64,000 nucleotides of DNA from UBA2211 sp035404185 (GCA_965230985.1 OZ246399.1:186001-250000), one strand, 5' to 3'. Numbered from the stretch's first letter, positions 34,304-43,361 are shown. The notes: generated from the letters alone by a model not told the origin. Translations and numbers: made by a program.

Positions 34304-34537
34304 ATGGCATACCTAAAACCAAAACAAGAATATGCTGATTTCTATGACCGCTTAACGGTTGATTATTGTCGGGAAAAGGAAAAAGAATTTGAGGATATAA
34401 GGAAGGCGAAAAATAAAAAGGTTCCGGAAAAAGACATTGCAGAATATCTAGACGTTTTAAATAAATTCCTTGCGTTAGGAATGTATTGTATTATTGGCGA
34501 CAAATATGAACAAAAAGAGAAAACTATTAAGGAATGA
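34304..34537 (+). CDS. Small hypothetical protein, first gene of an accessory operon
   Basis: 77 aa, charged (many Glu/Lys), with a hydrophobic LNKFLALGMYCIIG stretch near the C-terminus. TATATT at 34287-34292 puts the start of transcription about 5 nt before the ATG. Upstream, ataggct (34241-34247) and agcctat (34266-34272) form an inverted repeat that could be an operator. Its TGA is immediately followed by the ATG of the next gene. No family recognised. Confidence 0.55.
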   Translation: MAYLKPKQEYADFYDRLTVDYCREKEKEFEDIRKAKNKKVPEKDIAEYLDVLNKFLALGMYCIIGDKYEQKEKTIKE

Positions 34538-35245
34538 ATGGAAAGAGATAGGAAGAAAGATGAAAAGCTCGAAAACGCCGAACCTCCATTGGGAATAAAA
34601 TGCTTGGTTTGTGGTAGTGAAATGGATCCTAATTTCAGAGACCTGTTCGGAAGTGAAGAGCGGGTCATATTTATGTATGACTGCCCGAAAGGATGTCATC
34701 GCAGAGCTTTCTATGTGGGCGGAGAAGAATATATCCCAAAACATCTTGATGGAGATATAGACTTATCAATTCCTGAAAAGAAACCCGATCCTGATTTCCT
34801 AAAAGATAGGGAAAGGTTTTGTCTTACAGAAGAAAAGGGAAGAGAGTATATAACAGCAAAGGAAAGTATAGAAAAATCTACCGAGCACATGAGAATGCTT
34901 GATGAAAAAGAGAAAAATCAAGAAGCTCTATCTAAAATAGAAAAGCTAACAGCTTTTGAATTAGAAAAATTCCTTTCACCTAAACTAGGAAGGCAAGGAT
35001 ATATGGGTTTTAAGTTTGGAACGCCAGAAATAGGGAAGGAGGTCTTTTTACCTTTTACCGTTACCGATACTCATCCAAGAGGAGAAAGAGAAAGCTCATA
35101 TGACCTAAAAAGGCTTGTCCATAAGGTATTAGAGGGTGTAAACTGGAGACTAATGAGTGATGGCATCTCTTATCGTGTCGGAATCCTTTCGGGAAGGTTG
35201 AGAGCATATGAAAAAGATGAAGATATATTAAAATTAATTAAATGA
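34538..35245 (+). CDS. Zinc-ribbon-containing hypothetical protein
   Basis: 235 aa. Residues ~18-60 contain CLVCGSEM and CPKGCHRR, two Cys pairs about 30 residues apart that fit a zinc ribbon. The middle is helical and charged, and the C-terminal ~70 residues look like a mixed alpha/beta domain (VFLPFTVTDTHPRGERESSYDLKRL broken around Pro). No named family. Coupled directly to the upstream 77-aa gene and 1 bp from the next gene, so all four genes here are one transcription unit. Confidence 0.6.
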   Translation: MERDRKKDEKLENAEPPLGIKCLVCGSEMDPNFRDLFGSEERVIFMYDCPKGCHRRAFYVGGEEYIPKHLDGDIDLSIPEKKPDPDFLKDRERFCLTEEKGREYITAKESIEKSTEHMRMLDEKEKNQEALSKIEKLTAFELEKFLSPKLGRQGYMGFKFGTPEIGKEVFLPFTVTDTHPRGERESSYDLKRLVHKVLEGVNWRLMSDGISYRVGILSGRLRAYEKDEDILKLIK

Positions 35246-35246
35246 T

Positions 35247-35732
35247 ATGGCAGTTGATAAAGCCTTTAATATAAAAATTGAAACGCAATATTTGCATCCT
35301 GAATATCTAATAAATTCAGAGAAACAGGAATTCATAGGAACCACAGGGTTATTAAAAATTTTTGAGTTAACATCGCCCAATTCATTAAAGCCGTTTTTCT
35401 GGGGTCGTTGGGATCCCAAAGAAAAAGTAATGGACATTGATATTTACAACACGAATAATAATACCAAAAAATATTTTAAAAATAATAAAAAAAATTGTAG
35501 AGGTCATCACCCTGAATTGATTGATATAGTCAATAGAACATTTAAAGTGTCGATTTCTATATTAGGAGAAAATATTTATCAAGGTCTTGTATTCTTCAGC
35601 ATAAATCACACATTACGTGCAGAAACAGGTATATTTGCAGTAACTGGATTTCCAGTGAATTTTGAGCTAGTAAGAAATAATTTGTTTTCGAAAATAATAA
35701 GTAAAATATGGCCTCAATCAAAGAAGAAATAG
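35247..35732 (+). CDS. Hypothetical protein in the HEPN-associated operon
   Basis: 161 aa. A predicted beta-rich protein (FIGTTGLLKIFELTSPNS, FKVSISILGENIYQGLVFF) with a basic C-terminus. No signal peptide, TM helix or known motif. Its 3' end overlaps the start of the HEPN-like gene by 25 bp, so the two are likely expressed together and may interact. Confidence 0.6.
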   Translation: MAVDKAFNIKIETQYLHPEYLINSEKQEFIGTTGLLKIFELTSPNSLKPFFWGRWDPKEKVMDIDIYNTNNNTKKYFKNNKKNCRGHHPELIDIVNRTFKVSISILGENIYQGLVFFSINHTLRAETGIFAVTGFPVNFELVRNNLFSKIISKIWPQSKKK

Positions 35733-37012
35733 GTGTTAAAATTTATGACTATCTAGAGAAGGTGGCAAATAAAGAAGTTGCATTAGCAATGCAGTTTCCA
35801 ATAGTTGATCAATACAAGCAAGATCGTTATTATTCAAGACATCAATTAATATCGACACTACTTGCAGAGTTTGAATATTTTCAAGAAAAAGGACTGCAAT
35901 ATACTCCAACAGATATAGTAAATATACTATTTGAAGCGAAACTACTTTTTGCCGTTAAGACTGAAAAGGAATTTGATCAAAGAAGAGGAGGAGGTAGATT
36001 TATGGTAGAATCTCCATTTCTATTTATGTGGGAAGAAAGAGATCAAACTATAGAAAAAGTAATTGAATTTCATCTGCAAAACATTGCAATCTCAATTTAC
36101 GAAAAAACTCTAATTACCGAAATTAGAGATTTTATCGCTGATAATAATCTTGGCAATTCTACATTATTTTTTATAAATTTATTCAAAAAACTTTCCCTTC
36201 CTTTCCACTCATTTTTTGACGAATCAACTCTTATTGAAGAATATAAAAAATTTAATTTCGACTCAAGAGAACCTACCTTGATTGAGGCAAGAAAATTTTT
36301 TAATAGTCCTTCTTTTGGGTATACAATGATAGGATCAGATAGTTATGTTTATTATTATGCTTCTACTCAATTAAGAGCCTTCCTCAATTTACTTCGAATC
36401 GCTGGATTCTTGCATCATGGACAAGTTGATTTTGGAGGATGGGGAGCCGAACTGATGGCACCCACAGGCTCAGTTTTATTGGGAACAAATTCGATGGGAG
36501 TATTATTCTGGGATGAAGATAAAAAAGAACCTTGGGAAAAAATACCCGACGGATGTCTTTATAGATCTTTTGGATACAGAGGCCTTACTAAAATATTTCT
36601 TGATGATAGAACATTTAAGGGAATCGAAAATATTTTTATTGAAAATAGCATAATATTCGAAAAGTTAAAAAAACCTTGGAGTAAGACTAGTATTTATGAT
36701 ATTGCACCATCATTAGATATTCTAAGTTCTGCAACTCAAATGCCTGACTTGGGTGCTAAAATACTACAAATTTACTGTTGTCTTGAGCATCTTTTTGTTC
36801 CCAAAACAGTAAGAAAAGATAATGTAAAATACATTATTGGAGGTATAAATGCTCTTAAACCAAATCTAATTCCATGGTTTGACAACTTATATAAATTACG
36901 ATGCGATTACGCACATAAAGGCTTTGTCCAGCGCAATGATGAAACCTTAGGTTTAGTTTTTGATTCTATAAAAAATACGCTTATCTTGCTTACTGCGAAA
37001 TTAAAACAATAA
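35708..37012 (+). CDS. Large protein with C-terminal HEPN-like (ApeA-type) domain
   Basis: 434 aa. The N-terminal ~290 residues are not recognised. The C-terminal ~100 residues (LEHLFVPKT..LRCDYAHKG) resemble ApeA-like HEPN domains: a helical bundle with the RNase-type motif R-x4-H (RCDYAH). HEPN proteins are often toxins or antiviral ribonucleases. The gene sits in a four-gene accessory operon. The catalytic motif is visible, but the fold assignment is inference and the N-terminal part would define specificity. Confidence 0.6.
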   Translation: MASIKEEIGVKIYDYLEKVANKEVALAMQFPIVDQYKQDRYYSRHQLISTLLAEFEYFQEKGLQYTPTDIVNILFEAKLLFAVKTEKEFDQRRGGGRFMVESPFLFMWEERDQTIEKVIEFHLQNIAISIYEKTLITEIRDFIADNNLGNSTLFFINLFKKLSLPFHSFFDESTLIEEYKKFNFDSREPTLIEARKFFNSPSFGYTMIGSDSYVYYYASTQLRAFLNLLRIAGFLHHGQVDFGGWGAELMAPTGSVLLGTNSMGVLFWDEDKKEPWEKIPDGCLYRSFGYRGLTKIFLDDRTFKGIENIFIENSIIFEKLKKPWSKTSIYDIAPSLDILSSATQMPDLGAKILQIYCCLEHLFVPKTVRKDNVKYIIGGINALKPNLIPWFDNLYKLRCDYAHKGFVQRNDETLGLVFDSIKNTLILLTAKLKQ

Positions 37013-37069
37013 ATAAGACATGTAACACACCCTTTTATACTGTCTCATTTGTCTCATTTTCCTAGACCC

Positions 37070-37167
37070 TGATACCTCAAATTGACTATCCCCAAGACCT
37101 CCAAAGAACCCTTACACTGCTTGGAGGGTAGGGGTTCTAGGCCTTCCTTGCCTACCCGCTAGTATCA
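37070..37167. ncRNA. GC-rich structured region, candidate RNA
   Basis: In a 219-bp gap, a GC-rich island unlike its AT-rich surroundings can form an outer stem tgatac/gtatca (37070-37075 with 37162-37167), an inner stem cctccaa/ttggagg (37098-37104 with 37121-37127), and a third stem gtagg/cctac (37128-37132 with 37151-37155). An alternative pairs agaaccc (37105-37111) with gggttct (37132-37138), which crosses the inner stem. No known RNA family recognised; the strand is unknown. A short direct repeat (gtctcattt twice) lies at 37042-37059. Confidence 0.4.
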
Positions 37168-37231
37168 ATCTATAAGATTAAAATATCAAAACCAAATTGG
37201 TACTTTTTGTTTTTAGATATATAATAAAAAT

Positions 37232-37663
37232 ATGACATACAAAAATTCGACCAACAAAAAAATTAATATTAATCAAATTAGACTTTTAAGAAAGTCTATT
37301 GGGTGGCAACCGAGAAGCGAAAATAAATGGAAAGAAATATTATCTAAATCATCTTTTGTTTATAGTGTTTGGGATGGAAAAAAGTTGATAGGAATGGGGA
37401 GATTAATAGAAGATGGAATTATGTGCATGCTTTATGACATCGTGGTTCATAAAAATTATCAAGGAAAGGGAATAGGGAAAATAATCGTAAATAAAATAAT
37501 TGAGCAAACAAAAAATAAAAAGTATTGTTCAATAGCTTTATTTACAGACAAAGATAAGATTAAATTTTACAAAAAATTAGGATTTAAGGTTGCCATTGTT
37601 GCTATGGAATACAATTGGCACATAACAAAAATATGGGAAAAACAATCCAAAAAGAAAAAATAG
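37232..37663 (+). CDS. GNAT-family N-acetyltransferase
   Basis: 143 aa. Acetyl-CoA binding motif A is clear: VVHKNYQGKGIGKIIVNKI, with the preceding beta strand MLYDIV and C-terminal YKKLGFKV. The substrate is not predictable. It overlaps the next acetyltransferase gene by 31 bp. Confidence 0.88.
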   Translation: MTYKNSTNKKININQIRLLRKSIGWQPRSENKWKEILSKSSFVYSVWDGKKLIGMGRLIEDGIMCMLYDIVVHKNYQGKGIGKIIVNKIIEQTKNKKYCSIALFTDKDKIKFYKKLGFKVAIVAMEYNWHITKIWEKQSKKKK

Positions 37664-38151
37664 AAATAAGGCCTCCTAAAATGTCTGATGTTAATTCTTT
37701 ACTTGAGACGATAAACTCTTTAGTCGAAGAAAAAGCAATGATTATCGTTCAAGATAAGGTAACTCTTAAACAAGAAAGAAATTATCTCAAAGGAATAATA
37801 AAAAGCAAGAATGCTGTTTTCTTGTTTTTAGTCATTAACGGAAAAGTAATGGGAAGCGCAGGAATAACTAAATACGAAAATATAAAAAGCCATATAGGAG
37901 AAATGGGCATTATAATTAAAAAAGAGGCTAGGGGATTAGGACTAGGAGAGAAACTATTCAAAAAAGTAATGGAAGAAGGAATTAAGAAATTTAAACTAAA
38001 AATAGTTATTCTTGATGTTTTAAAGGGCAACAAAATAGCCCAAAATCTATATAAAAAGATGGGATTCCAAAAAATAGGAACGATTAAAGGTGGGGCGAAA
38101 TATTATGGAAGATATGAAGACAGCGTAATGATGGCTAAATACTTAAAATAG
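37633..38151 (+). CDS. GNAT-family acetyltransferase (RimJ/RimL-like)
   Basis: 172 aa from the ATG at 37633; an upstream in-frame TTG is less likely. IEIRPPKMSDVNSLLETIN is the usual GNAT start, motif A reads KKEARGLGLGEKLFKKVMEE, and NKIAQNLYKKMGFQKIG closes the fold. It probably acetylates a protein N-terminus, sugar amine or small molecule. Overlaps the preceding GNAT gene and may form a functional pair with it. Confidence 0.88.
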   Translation: MGKTIQKEKIEIRPPKMSDVNSLLETINSLVEEKAMIIVQDKVTLKQERNYLKGIIKSKNAVFLFLVINGKVMGSAGITKYENIKSHIGEMGIIIKKEARGLGLGEKLFKKVMEEGIKKFKLKIVILDVLKGNKIAQNLYKKMGFQKIGTIKGGAKYYGRYEDSVMMAKYLK

Positions 38152-38207
38152 CTTAAAACTTCAATAAAAAATATTGCCCAAAATTAAATATGTGCTAAAA
38201 TAAGAAT

Positions 38208-38678
38208 ATGAACGAACAAGAAAATTCGGAAGAATTCTTTTGGAAGACATACGAAACACTTCCCGACAATATTAAAGAAGCTCTTTTCTCTGAAGAGAAT
38301 TTTAATGTTGTCTCAGAAATCTGCGAAAAGAACGGAATAACCGATGAAGAAATCAAATCTCAATTGGTAAAATACGTTGGCAAAACTTTAATGGGATTGT
38401 TGCCGATAAAAGAATTTTCAATTATTCTTGAATTAGAATTAAATCTTGATTCAGAAGTGGCAAGAAACATCAGCTGGGATATTGACAGTAGGATTTTCAG
38501 CCACTTAAGAATATCTTTAAATAAACTATACTCTCCAGACATTGCAGAGAAGAAGGAATTAGTAGATAATACTAAGAAGGAAGAAGTGACAGAAGGAGAG
38601 ATACAAATAGAAGATAAAAAAGAGATGCAAACTGAAACTGCTAATCCTAACGATAAATACAAAGAACCTTTAATCTAA
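38208..38678 (+). CDS. Hypothetical acidic protein at the head of the PrgI-VirB4 module
   Basis: 156 aa. The N-terminal ~110 residues are helical (FFWKTYETLPDNIKEALF, IKEFSIILELELN) and the C-terminal ~45 are acidic and probably disordered. One base separates its stop from the prgI-like gene. It may be an accessory or regulatory component of the same transport machine; no named family. Confidence 0.6.
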   Translation: MNEQENSEEFFWKTYETLPDNIKEALFSEENFNVVSEICEKNGITDEEIKSQLVKYVGKTLMGLLPIKEFSIILELELNLDSEVARNISWDIDSRIFSHLRISLNKLYSPDIAEKKELVDNTKKEEVTEGEIQIEDKKEMQTETANPNDKYKEPLI

Positions 38679-38679
38679 T

Positions 38680-39099
38680 ATGCAATACAGAGTTCCTCAA
38701 TTTATAGAACACGAGGCCAAAATATTGGGGCCACTGAATATAAAACAAAGTCTTCTTGTGGGAGGAGTACTTGCTGCTTGTTTCTTCATGTACTTTTCTA
38801 TCGGAAAAACCAATTTCTTTCTTTTTCTTTTAATAGCAGCTGGTTTAGTTGGACTTGCTCTAGCTATATCCTTTACTAAAATTGAAGGCCAAGAATTACC
38901 AATAGTAGTAAAAAACTGGGCAAATTTTAATACCAATCCTAAAATTTTCCTTTGGAAAAGAAAACAATCTCCTGTTTTTCTATCAACTGAAAGAACTAGA
39001 AGAGATATAACAACAAAACAAGCAGAAAGATCTCCTCTAAGGGTAAAACAAGAAGGACGAATAGGGGATATGATTAAGAAAATAGATTTTGAAAAATAA
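38680..39099 (+). CDS. PrgI-family (VirB3-like) T4SS membrane protein
   Basis: 139 aa. The start MQYRVPQFIEHEAKILGPLN followed by two TM helices (LLVGGVLAACFFMYFSIG, FLFLLIAAGLVGLALAISF) and a basic tail is typical of PrgI-family proteins that accompany VirB4 in Gram-positive and CPR T4SS-like loci. Upstream of the VirB4 genes by 3 bp. Confidence 0.87.
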   Translation: MQYRVPQFIEHEAKILGPLNIKQSLLVGGVLAACFFMYFSIGKTNFFLFLLIAAGLVGLALAISFTKIEGQELPIVVKNWANFNTNPKIFLWKRKQSPVFLSTERTRRDITTKQAERSPLRVKQEGRIGDMIKKIDFEK

Positions 39100-39102
39100 C
39101 CT

Positions 39103-39735
39103 ATGACGATGGTTCCGTCTCAACAATTTATGCCTGTTGAACAAATCAGGGAAGGAGTGATGATAATGAAAGATAAATCCTTAAAAGGAATTCTTTTGGT
39201 TTCTTCATTAAACTTTGCTTTGAAATCGGAAGATGAGCAAATGGCCATTATTTATCAATTCCAAAACTTTTTAAATTCTCTCGATTTTAGCTGCCAAATT
39301 ATTGTTAATTCGAGAAAAGTAAATATCACTGGATATATTGATAAAATTAAAGATTTAGAAAATAAACAAAAAAACGAACTATTAAAAATTCAAACTGCCG
39401 AATATAGAGCATTTATTGAAGAAATTATTGCTAATGGCTCTATTATGAGTAAAAGTTTCTATGTCGTTGTCCCTTATTATCCAATGACCGAATTACCAAA
39501 CATTAGTGGTGGTGGAAAAGAAAGTAAAACCAATTTAACTGAAAAGAAATTTCAAAATGGAAAATATCAATTATGGCAGAGAATGGAATATGTTTCATTA
39601 GGAATTAGAAGGTGCGGATTAAAATCTGCCACATTAGGGTCTGAAGAATTAATTGAATTATTGTGGGGATTGCATCACCCAAAACAAGCAGAGCTAGGAT
39701 ATTATCCTGATCTACCTCCGGAAGTTATAATATAA
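39103..39735 (+). CDS. TraC/VirB4 N-terminal domain protein (split VirB4)
   Basis: 210 aa. The sequence VEQIREGVMIMKDKSLKGIL, SSLNFALKSEDEQMAIIYQF, FLNSLDFSCQI and KSFYVVVPYYPM corresponds to the N-terminal domain of TraC/VirB4 proteins. Here it is a separate protein, with the ATPase encoded 4 bp downstream. It likely docks the ATPase to PrgI at the membrane. Confidence 0.75.
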   Translation: MTMVPSQQFMPVEQIREGVMIMKDKSLKGILLVSSLNFALKSEDEQMAIIYQFQNFLNSLDFSCQIIVNSRKVNITGYIDKIKDLENKQKNELLKIQTAEYRAFIEEIIANGSIMSKSFYVVVPYYPMTELPNISGGGKESKTNLTEKKFQNGKYQLWQRMEYVSLGIRRCGLKSATLGSEELIELLWGLHHPKQAELGYYPDLPPEVII

Positions 39736-39739
39736 AAAT

Positions 39740-41512
39740 ATGGGATTATTCGGAAACAAATCAAAACAGGAAAAATTCCTGGAAAAAGAAACAACTACGG
39801 CAATGGATATAATCGCTCCTGCTTCTATTGAGGTAAACCAAAATTATGTCCAGATAGAAGAAAAGCTAGCTAAAACTTACTTTGTTTTCTCTTATCCCCG
39901 ATATTTAACTACGGGATGGCTTTCTCCAATTATTAACATGGACATTCCTTTAGATATTTCTTTCTTTTTTCACCCAATTGAGACAGGAACCATTTTAAAA
40001 CAGTTGAGAAAAAGTGTTACTGAAGTTCAAGCAGAGATTATTGAAAGAGAAACCAAGGGATTAATTAGAGATCCAGCATTGGAAACTGCTTACCAAGATC
40101 TAGAAGACCTAAGAAGTAGACTACAAACCGCTCAAGAAAAAATGTTTAAGTTTGGACTATACATTACTGTCTATGCTGACAATATTAAAGAATTAGAAAC
40201 AATAGAAACGACATTAAGATCGGTTCTTGAAGCAAGGCTAATCTATATCAAGCCAGCTCTATATCAGCAAAAAGAAGGATTGATTTCTTCTTTCCCCTAT
40301 GGGACCGATCTATTACAGATACATAATACATTAAATACAACTCCGCTATCTAGTATTTTCCCATTTATATCCTTTGATTTAAGTTCTAATGAAGGAATAT
40401 TGTATGGCATCAATAAACATAATAATTCTTTAGTATTGTTTGACAGATTTAGCATGGAAAATGCCAACATGGTAATCTTTGCTAAATCTGGTTCTGGTAA
40501 ATCATATGCAGTTAAGCTTGAAATTTTAAGATCTTTAATGATGGGAGCAGAATGTATCATCCTTGATCCTGAAAATGAATATAAACCATTAGCTGAAGCA
40601 GTAGATGGTTCTTTCTTCAAAATATCACTAAGTTCTGATAGTCATATTAATCCTTTTGACTTGCCAGAACCAAGAGAGGATGAAACATCTGAAGATGTTT
40701 TAAGATCGAGTATCATTAACCTTGTTGGTTTAATGAGAATTATGCTTGGAGGATTAACCCCAGAAGAAGATGCTATTATGGATAGAGGATTATCCGAAAC
40801 TTACGCTGCTAAAGATATTACTCCAAATTCAGATCCTAAAACTTGGGCTGATAAAGTCCCAATTATGTCTGATTTAGAATCGGTTTTAGAAACTATGGAT
40901 GGAGCTGAATCTTTAGTTGAAAGATTAAGAAAATTCACTAAAGGAACTTATGCTTCTTTCTTTAACCAAAAATCAAATATTTCCGTAACTAAATCATTAG
41001 TTGTTTTTGGTATTAGAGATATGGAAGACGAATTAAGGCCCATGGCAATGTTTATTGTTATGCGTTATATCTGGAATACAGCTAGATTATCTTTAAAGAA
41101 AAGGATACTTGTTATTGATGAGGCTTGGTGGATGATGAAAACCGAAGATGGAGCTTCTTTCTTGTTTGGAATTTGTAAAAGAGCAAGAAAATATTGGTTA
41201 GGAGTAACAACAATTACTCAAGACGTTTCTGATTTCTTACAATCTGATTATGGTAAACCAATTATTACTAACTCTTCGATCCAATTATTATTAAAACAAA
41301 GCCCAGCAACAATTGATTTAATTCAACAAACATTTAGTTTAACTGACCAAGAAAAATTCCTATTACTAGAAACTCCAGTAGGAGAGGGGATATTCTTCGC
41401 TGGACAAAAACACGTCGCCATCAGAGTTGTAGCCTCATATACCGAAGACCAAATAATCACTACTAGCCCAGAAGAAGTGATGAAAATAAAAAAAGCTAAA
41501 GAATTATTGTAA
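39740..41512 (+). CDS. VirB4/TraC-type T4SS ATPase
   Basis: 590 aa. Walker A AKSGSGKSY near residue 249, ILDPENEYKPL just after, and Walker B RILVIDEAWWMM near residue 457, followed by TTITQDVSDFL and the sensor region SSIQLLLKQSP. This is the energising ATPase for pilus or DNA-transfer complexes. It ends the module begun at 38208 and is followed by a bidirectional terminator. Confidence 0.93.
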   Translation: MGLFGNKSKQEKFLEKETTTAMDIIAPASIEVNQNYVQIEEKLAKTYFVFSYPRYLTTGWLSPIINMDIPLDISFFFHPIETGTILKQLRKSVTEVQAEIIERETKGLIRDPALETAYQDLEDLRSRLQTAQEKMFKFGLYITVYADNIKELETIETTLRSVLEARLIYIKPALYQQKEGLISSFPYGTDLLQIHNTLNTTPLSSIFPFISFDLSSNEGILYGINKHNNSLVLFDRFSMENANMVIFAKSGSGKSYAVKLEILRSLMMGAECIILDPENEYKPLAEAVDGSFFKISLSSDSHINPFDLPEPREDETSEDVLRSSIINLVGLMRIMLGGLTPEEDAIMDRGLSETYAAKDITPNSDPKTWADKVPIMSDLESVLETMDGAESLVERLRKFTKGTYASFFNQKSNISVTKSLVVFGIRDMEDELRPMAMFIVMRYIWNTARLSLKKRILVIDEAWWMMKTEDGASFLFGICKRARKYWLGVTTITQDVSDFLQSDYGKPIITNSSIQLLLKQSPATIDLIQQTFSLTDQEKFLLLETPVGEGIFFAGQKHVAIRVVASYTEDQIITTSPEEVMKIKKAKELL

Positions 41513-41518
41513 AACAAA

Positions 41519-41547
41519 ACCAGACTTCATCGTCTGGTCTTTTTTTA
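41519..41547. terminator. Bidirectional terminator between virB4 and jag
   Basis: Stem accagac/gtctggt with a 6-nt loop. It is followed by seven or more T on the plus strand and, read the other way, by ttttgtttt, so it can end both convergent transcripts. Confidence 0.85.
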
Positions 41548-42015
41548 TAATACTGGCTTGATAATTATTCTCCTCTCTTCTCCTTCTCCAATACTTTCGG
41601 TTGTGATATCTTTTCTATCAGCTAATTCCATATGGACTACTCTTCTGTCAAAAGAAGATGTATATGGTAACTCCTTTTCTCTTTTTGTTCTTGAAACTTC
41701 ATCAGCGACACTTTGAGCTATATTTCTTAAATAACTTTCTTTGTTTTTTTTATATCCATCAATATCAAGACTTAAATAGAATTCTTTGTCTGTTTTCTTT
41801 TTAATAACTTTCCTCAAAAGTAATTGGATATCAGCTAAAACCAATCCTTGTTTTCCTATTAAATTTTGCGCTTCACCCGTTTTAATATCTATTTCTAAAA
41901 CATCTTCACCTTCTCGATTTATACAATTGCCCTCTACTTCTACAATAAAGCCAGCCCTTAAAAAGAATTCTTTAATAATCTCTTTAATATTTTCTACCTC
42001 TTCTTGATCAATCAT
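41545..42015 (-). CDS. jag: Jag/KhpB-like KH-R3H RNA-binding protein
   Basis: 156 aa. KH-like region with AQNLIGKQGLVLADIQLLL and an R3H domain with YTSSFDRRVVHMELADR. The Jag N-terminal domain of longer homologues is not present. Part of the conserved rpmH-rnpA-yidC-jag order next to dnaA. It overlaps yidC by 4 bp. Confidence 0.92.
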   Translation of the reverse strand: MIDQEEVENIKEIIKEFFLRAGFIVEVEGNCINREGEDVLEIDIKTGEAQNLIGKQGLVLADIQLLLRKVIKKKTDKEFYLSLDIDGYKKNKESYLRNIAQSVADEVSRTKREKELPYTSSFDRRVVHMELADRKDITTESIGEGEERRIIIKPVL

Positions 42016-42719
42016 ATTTCTTTTTTATTGAAAATACTCCTTTGTTGGAAAATAGTAAACACTGTCGTTATCAGCCAATAAAGACCTAAAGCAGAAGGAA
42101 GGTTATATAAAACAAATAAGGTAATTATAGGAATAAAAATAACCATTTGTTTTTGCATCATATTGGTCATTTGTGAAGTTTTGTCCTCTGCCGCTACTTT
42201 TGGTGCTGTTGGAGTTGATGTTTTTGCTTGGAAAAATTGCGCTATTGCGGTAAGAACAGCTAAGTAGATATTAGGCTTAGACAAATCAATCCCTAAAAAG
42301 TACGGATTAATTGTTTGAGGCAGAGAAATAAAAGAATATATCTGCGCTGGGTCAATGCTTATCCCTCCCTTAAAAACATAGAATAATGCCCAAATAATAG
42401 GGATCTGAATAAAAAGAAGGAATATCCCTGAAAAAGGATTAAACTTCTTTTCTTTATACAAAGCCATCATTTCTTGAGCTTGCTTCTCTTGGCTATCTTT
42501 ATGCTTATTCTGAATTTCTTTAAGCCTCGGCTGAATCTCGGCCATAGCTTTTTGAGATTCTAATGCTTTTTTATTTAAAGGATTAGTTACTAATTTAACT
42601 AAAAGAGTAAGTCCGATTACGGCGATACCAAAATTATTGGTATAAATATATATCAATATCAAAAAATTCAACATCGGTTGGTATAGAATAGTATTAAAGA
42701 TTAATGAAAAAATATTCAC
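42012..42719 (-). CDS. yidC: YidC/Oxa1 membrane insertase
   Basis: 235 aa, the short form without the large periplasmic domain. TM segments include FGIAVIGLTLLVKLVTNPL, FLLFIQIPIIWALFYVF and a C-terminal YWLITTVFTIFQQ. The cytoplasmic loop carries a basic, Gln/Lys-rich helix (KEIQNKHKDSQEKQ). It inserts membrane proteins together with or independently of Sec. Confidence 0.94.
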   Translation of the reverse strand: MNIFSLIFNTILYQPMLNFLILIYIYTNNFGIAVIGLTLLVKLVTNPLNKKALESQKAMAEIQPRLKEIQNKHKDSQEKQAQEMMALYKEKKFNPFSGIFLLFIQIPIIWALFYVFKGGISIDPAQIYSFISLPQTINPYFLGIDLSKPNIYLAVLTAIAQFFQAKTSTPTAPKVAAEDKTSQMTNMMQKQMVIFIPIITLFVLYNLPSALGLYWLITTVFTIFQQRSIFNKKEI

Positions 42720-42725
42720 AATAGT

Positions 42726-43067
42726 TTATTTAATTATTTCTCCCTTACTTAAAAGATTTTCCAGGTCTTCTTTTATTTCCTTATACGTCATCTTGGTAAT
42801 TGAGGGAAGCGAAACAACTACGATACTTAACCCTTCTTTTAGTTTATTTCTTTTTAATCTGACAATATCTCTCATTCTTCTCTTTACCTTATTTCTAACA
42901 ACAGCTAACTTAGAAATTTTTTTACTAACCACGAAACCAATTCTTGTTTTATCGGTTCCATTTATAAGATACCTTAAAAAAACATATTTGCCTTTTAGGG
43001 TTCTTCCGCCTTTAAAAACCGCTTCGAATTCTTTTTCTTTTTTAAGCCTGTTTTCTTTAGGCAACAT
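42726..43067 (-). CDS. rnpA: Ribonuclease P protein component
   Basis: 113 aa. FVSKKISKLAVVRNKVKRRMRDIVR is the RNR signature that binds RNase P RNA. It helps mature tRNA 5' ends. It starts 7 bp downstream of the rpmH stop, in the conserved order. Confidence 0.96.
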   Translation of the reverse strand: MLPKENRLKKEKEFEAVFKGGRTLKGKYVFLRYLINGTDKTRIGFVVSKKISKLAVVRNKVKRRMRDIVRLKRNKLKEGLSIVVVSLPSITKMTYKEIKEDLENLLSKGEIIK

Positions 43068-43074
43068 AATTTTA

Positions 43075-43209
43075 TCAGACAGATAATTTGGCTCTGCCCT
43101 TACTTCTTCTCTTTGCTAAAACTTTCCTTCCACTACTAGTACTTGATCTTTCTAGAAATCCGTGAGATCTCTTTCTTTTCTTTTTTGCTGGTTGATAAGT
43201 TAAACTCAT
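43075..43209 (-). CDS. rpmH: 50S ribosomal protein L34
   Basis: 44 aa, starting MSLTYQPAKKKRKRSHGFLE and ending RSKGRAKLSV, with the central SGRKVLAKRR. Unusually for L34, the N-terminus is SLTYQP rather than (K)RTYQP. It opens the rpmH-rnpA-yidC-jag operon divergent from dnaA. Confidence 0.95.
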   Translation of the reverse strand: MSLTYQPAKKKRKRSHGFLERSSTSSGRKVLAKRRSKGRAKLSV

Positions 43210-43361
43210 ATCATTATTTTATCTTAATTATGTTTTAAATCATATCAAAAAATGAAGGTTCGGTCAATCAAAAAATACTCTCAAAAACGCTCAAATTTAT
43301 TAACCTTTTGTCCCCAGTCTTTCCACATCGCTTTTCTTACCCCTTTATTTTACAAGGCTTT

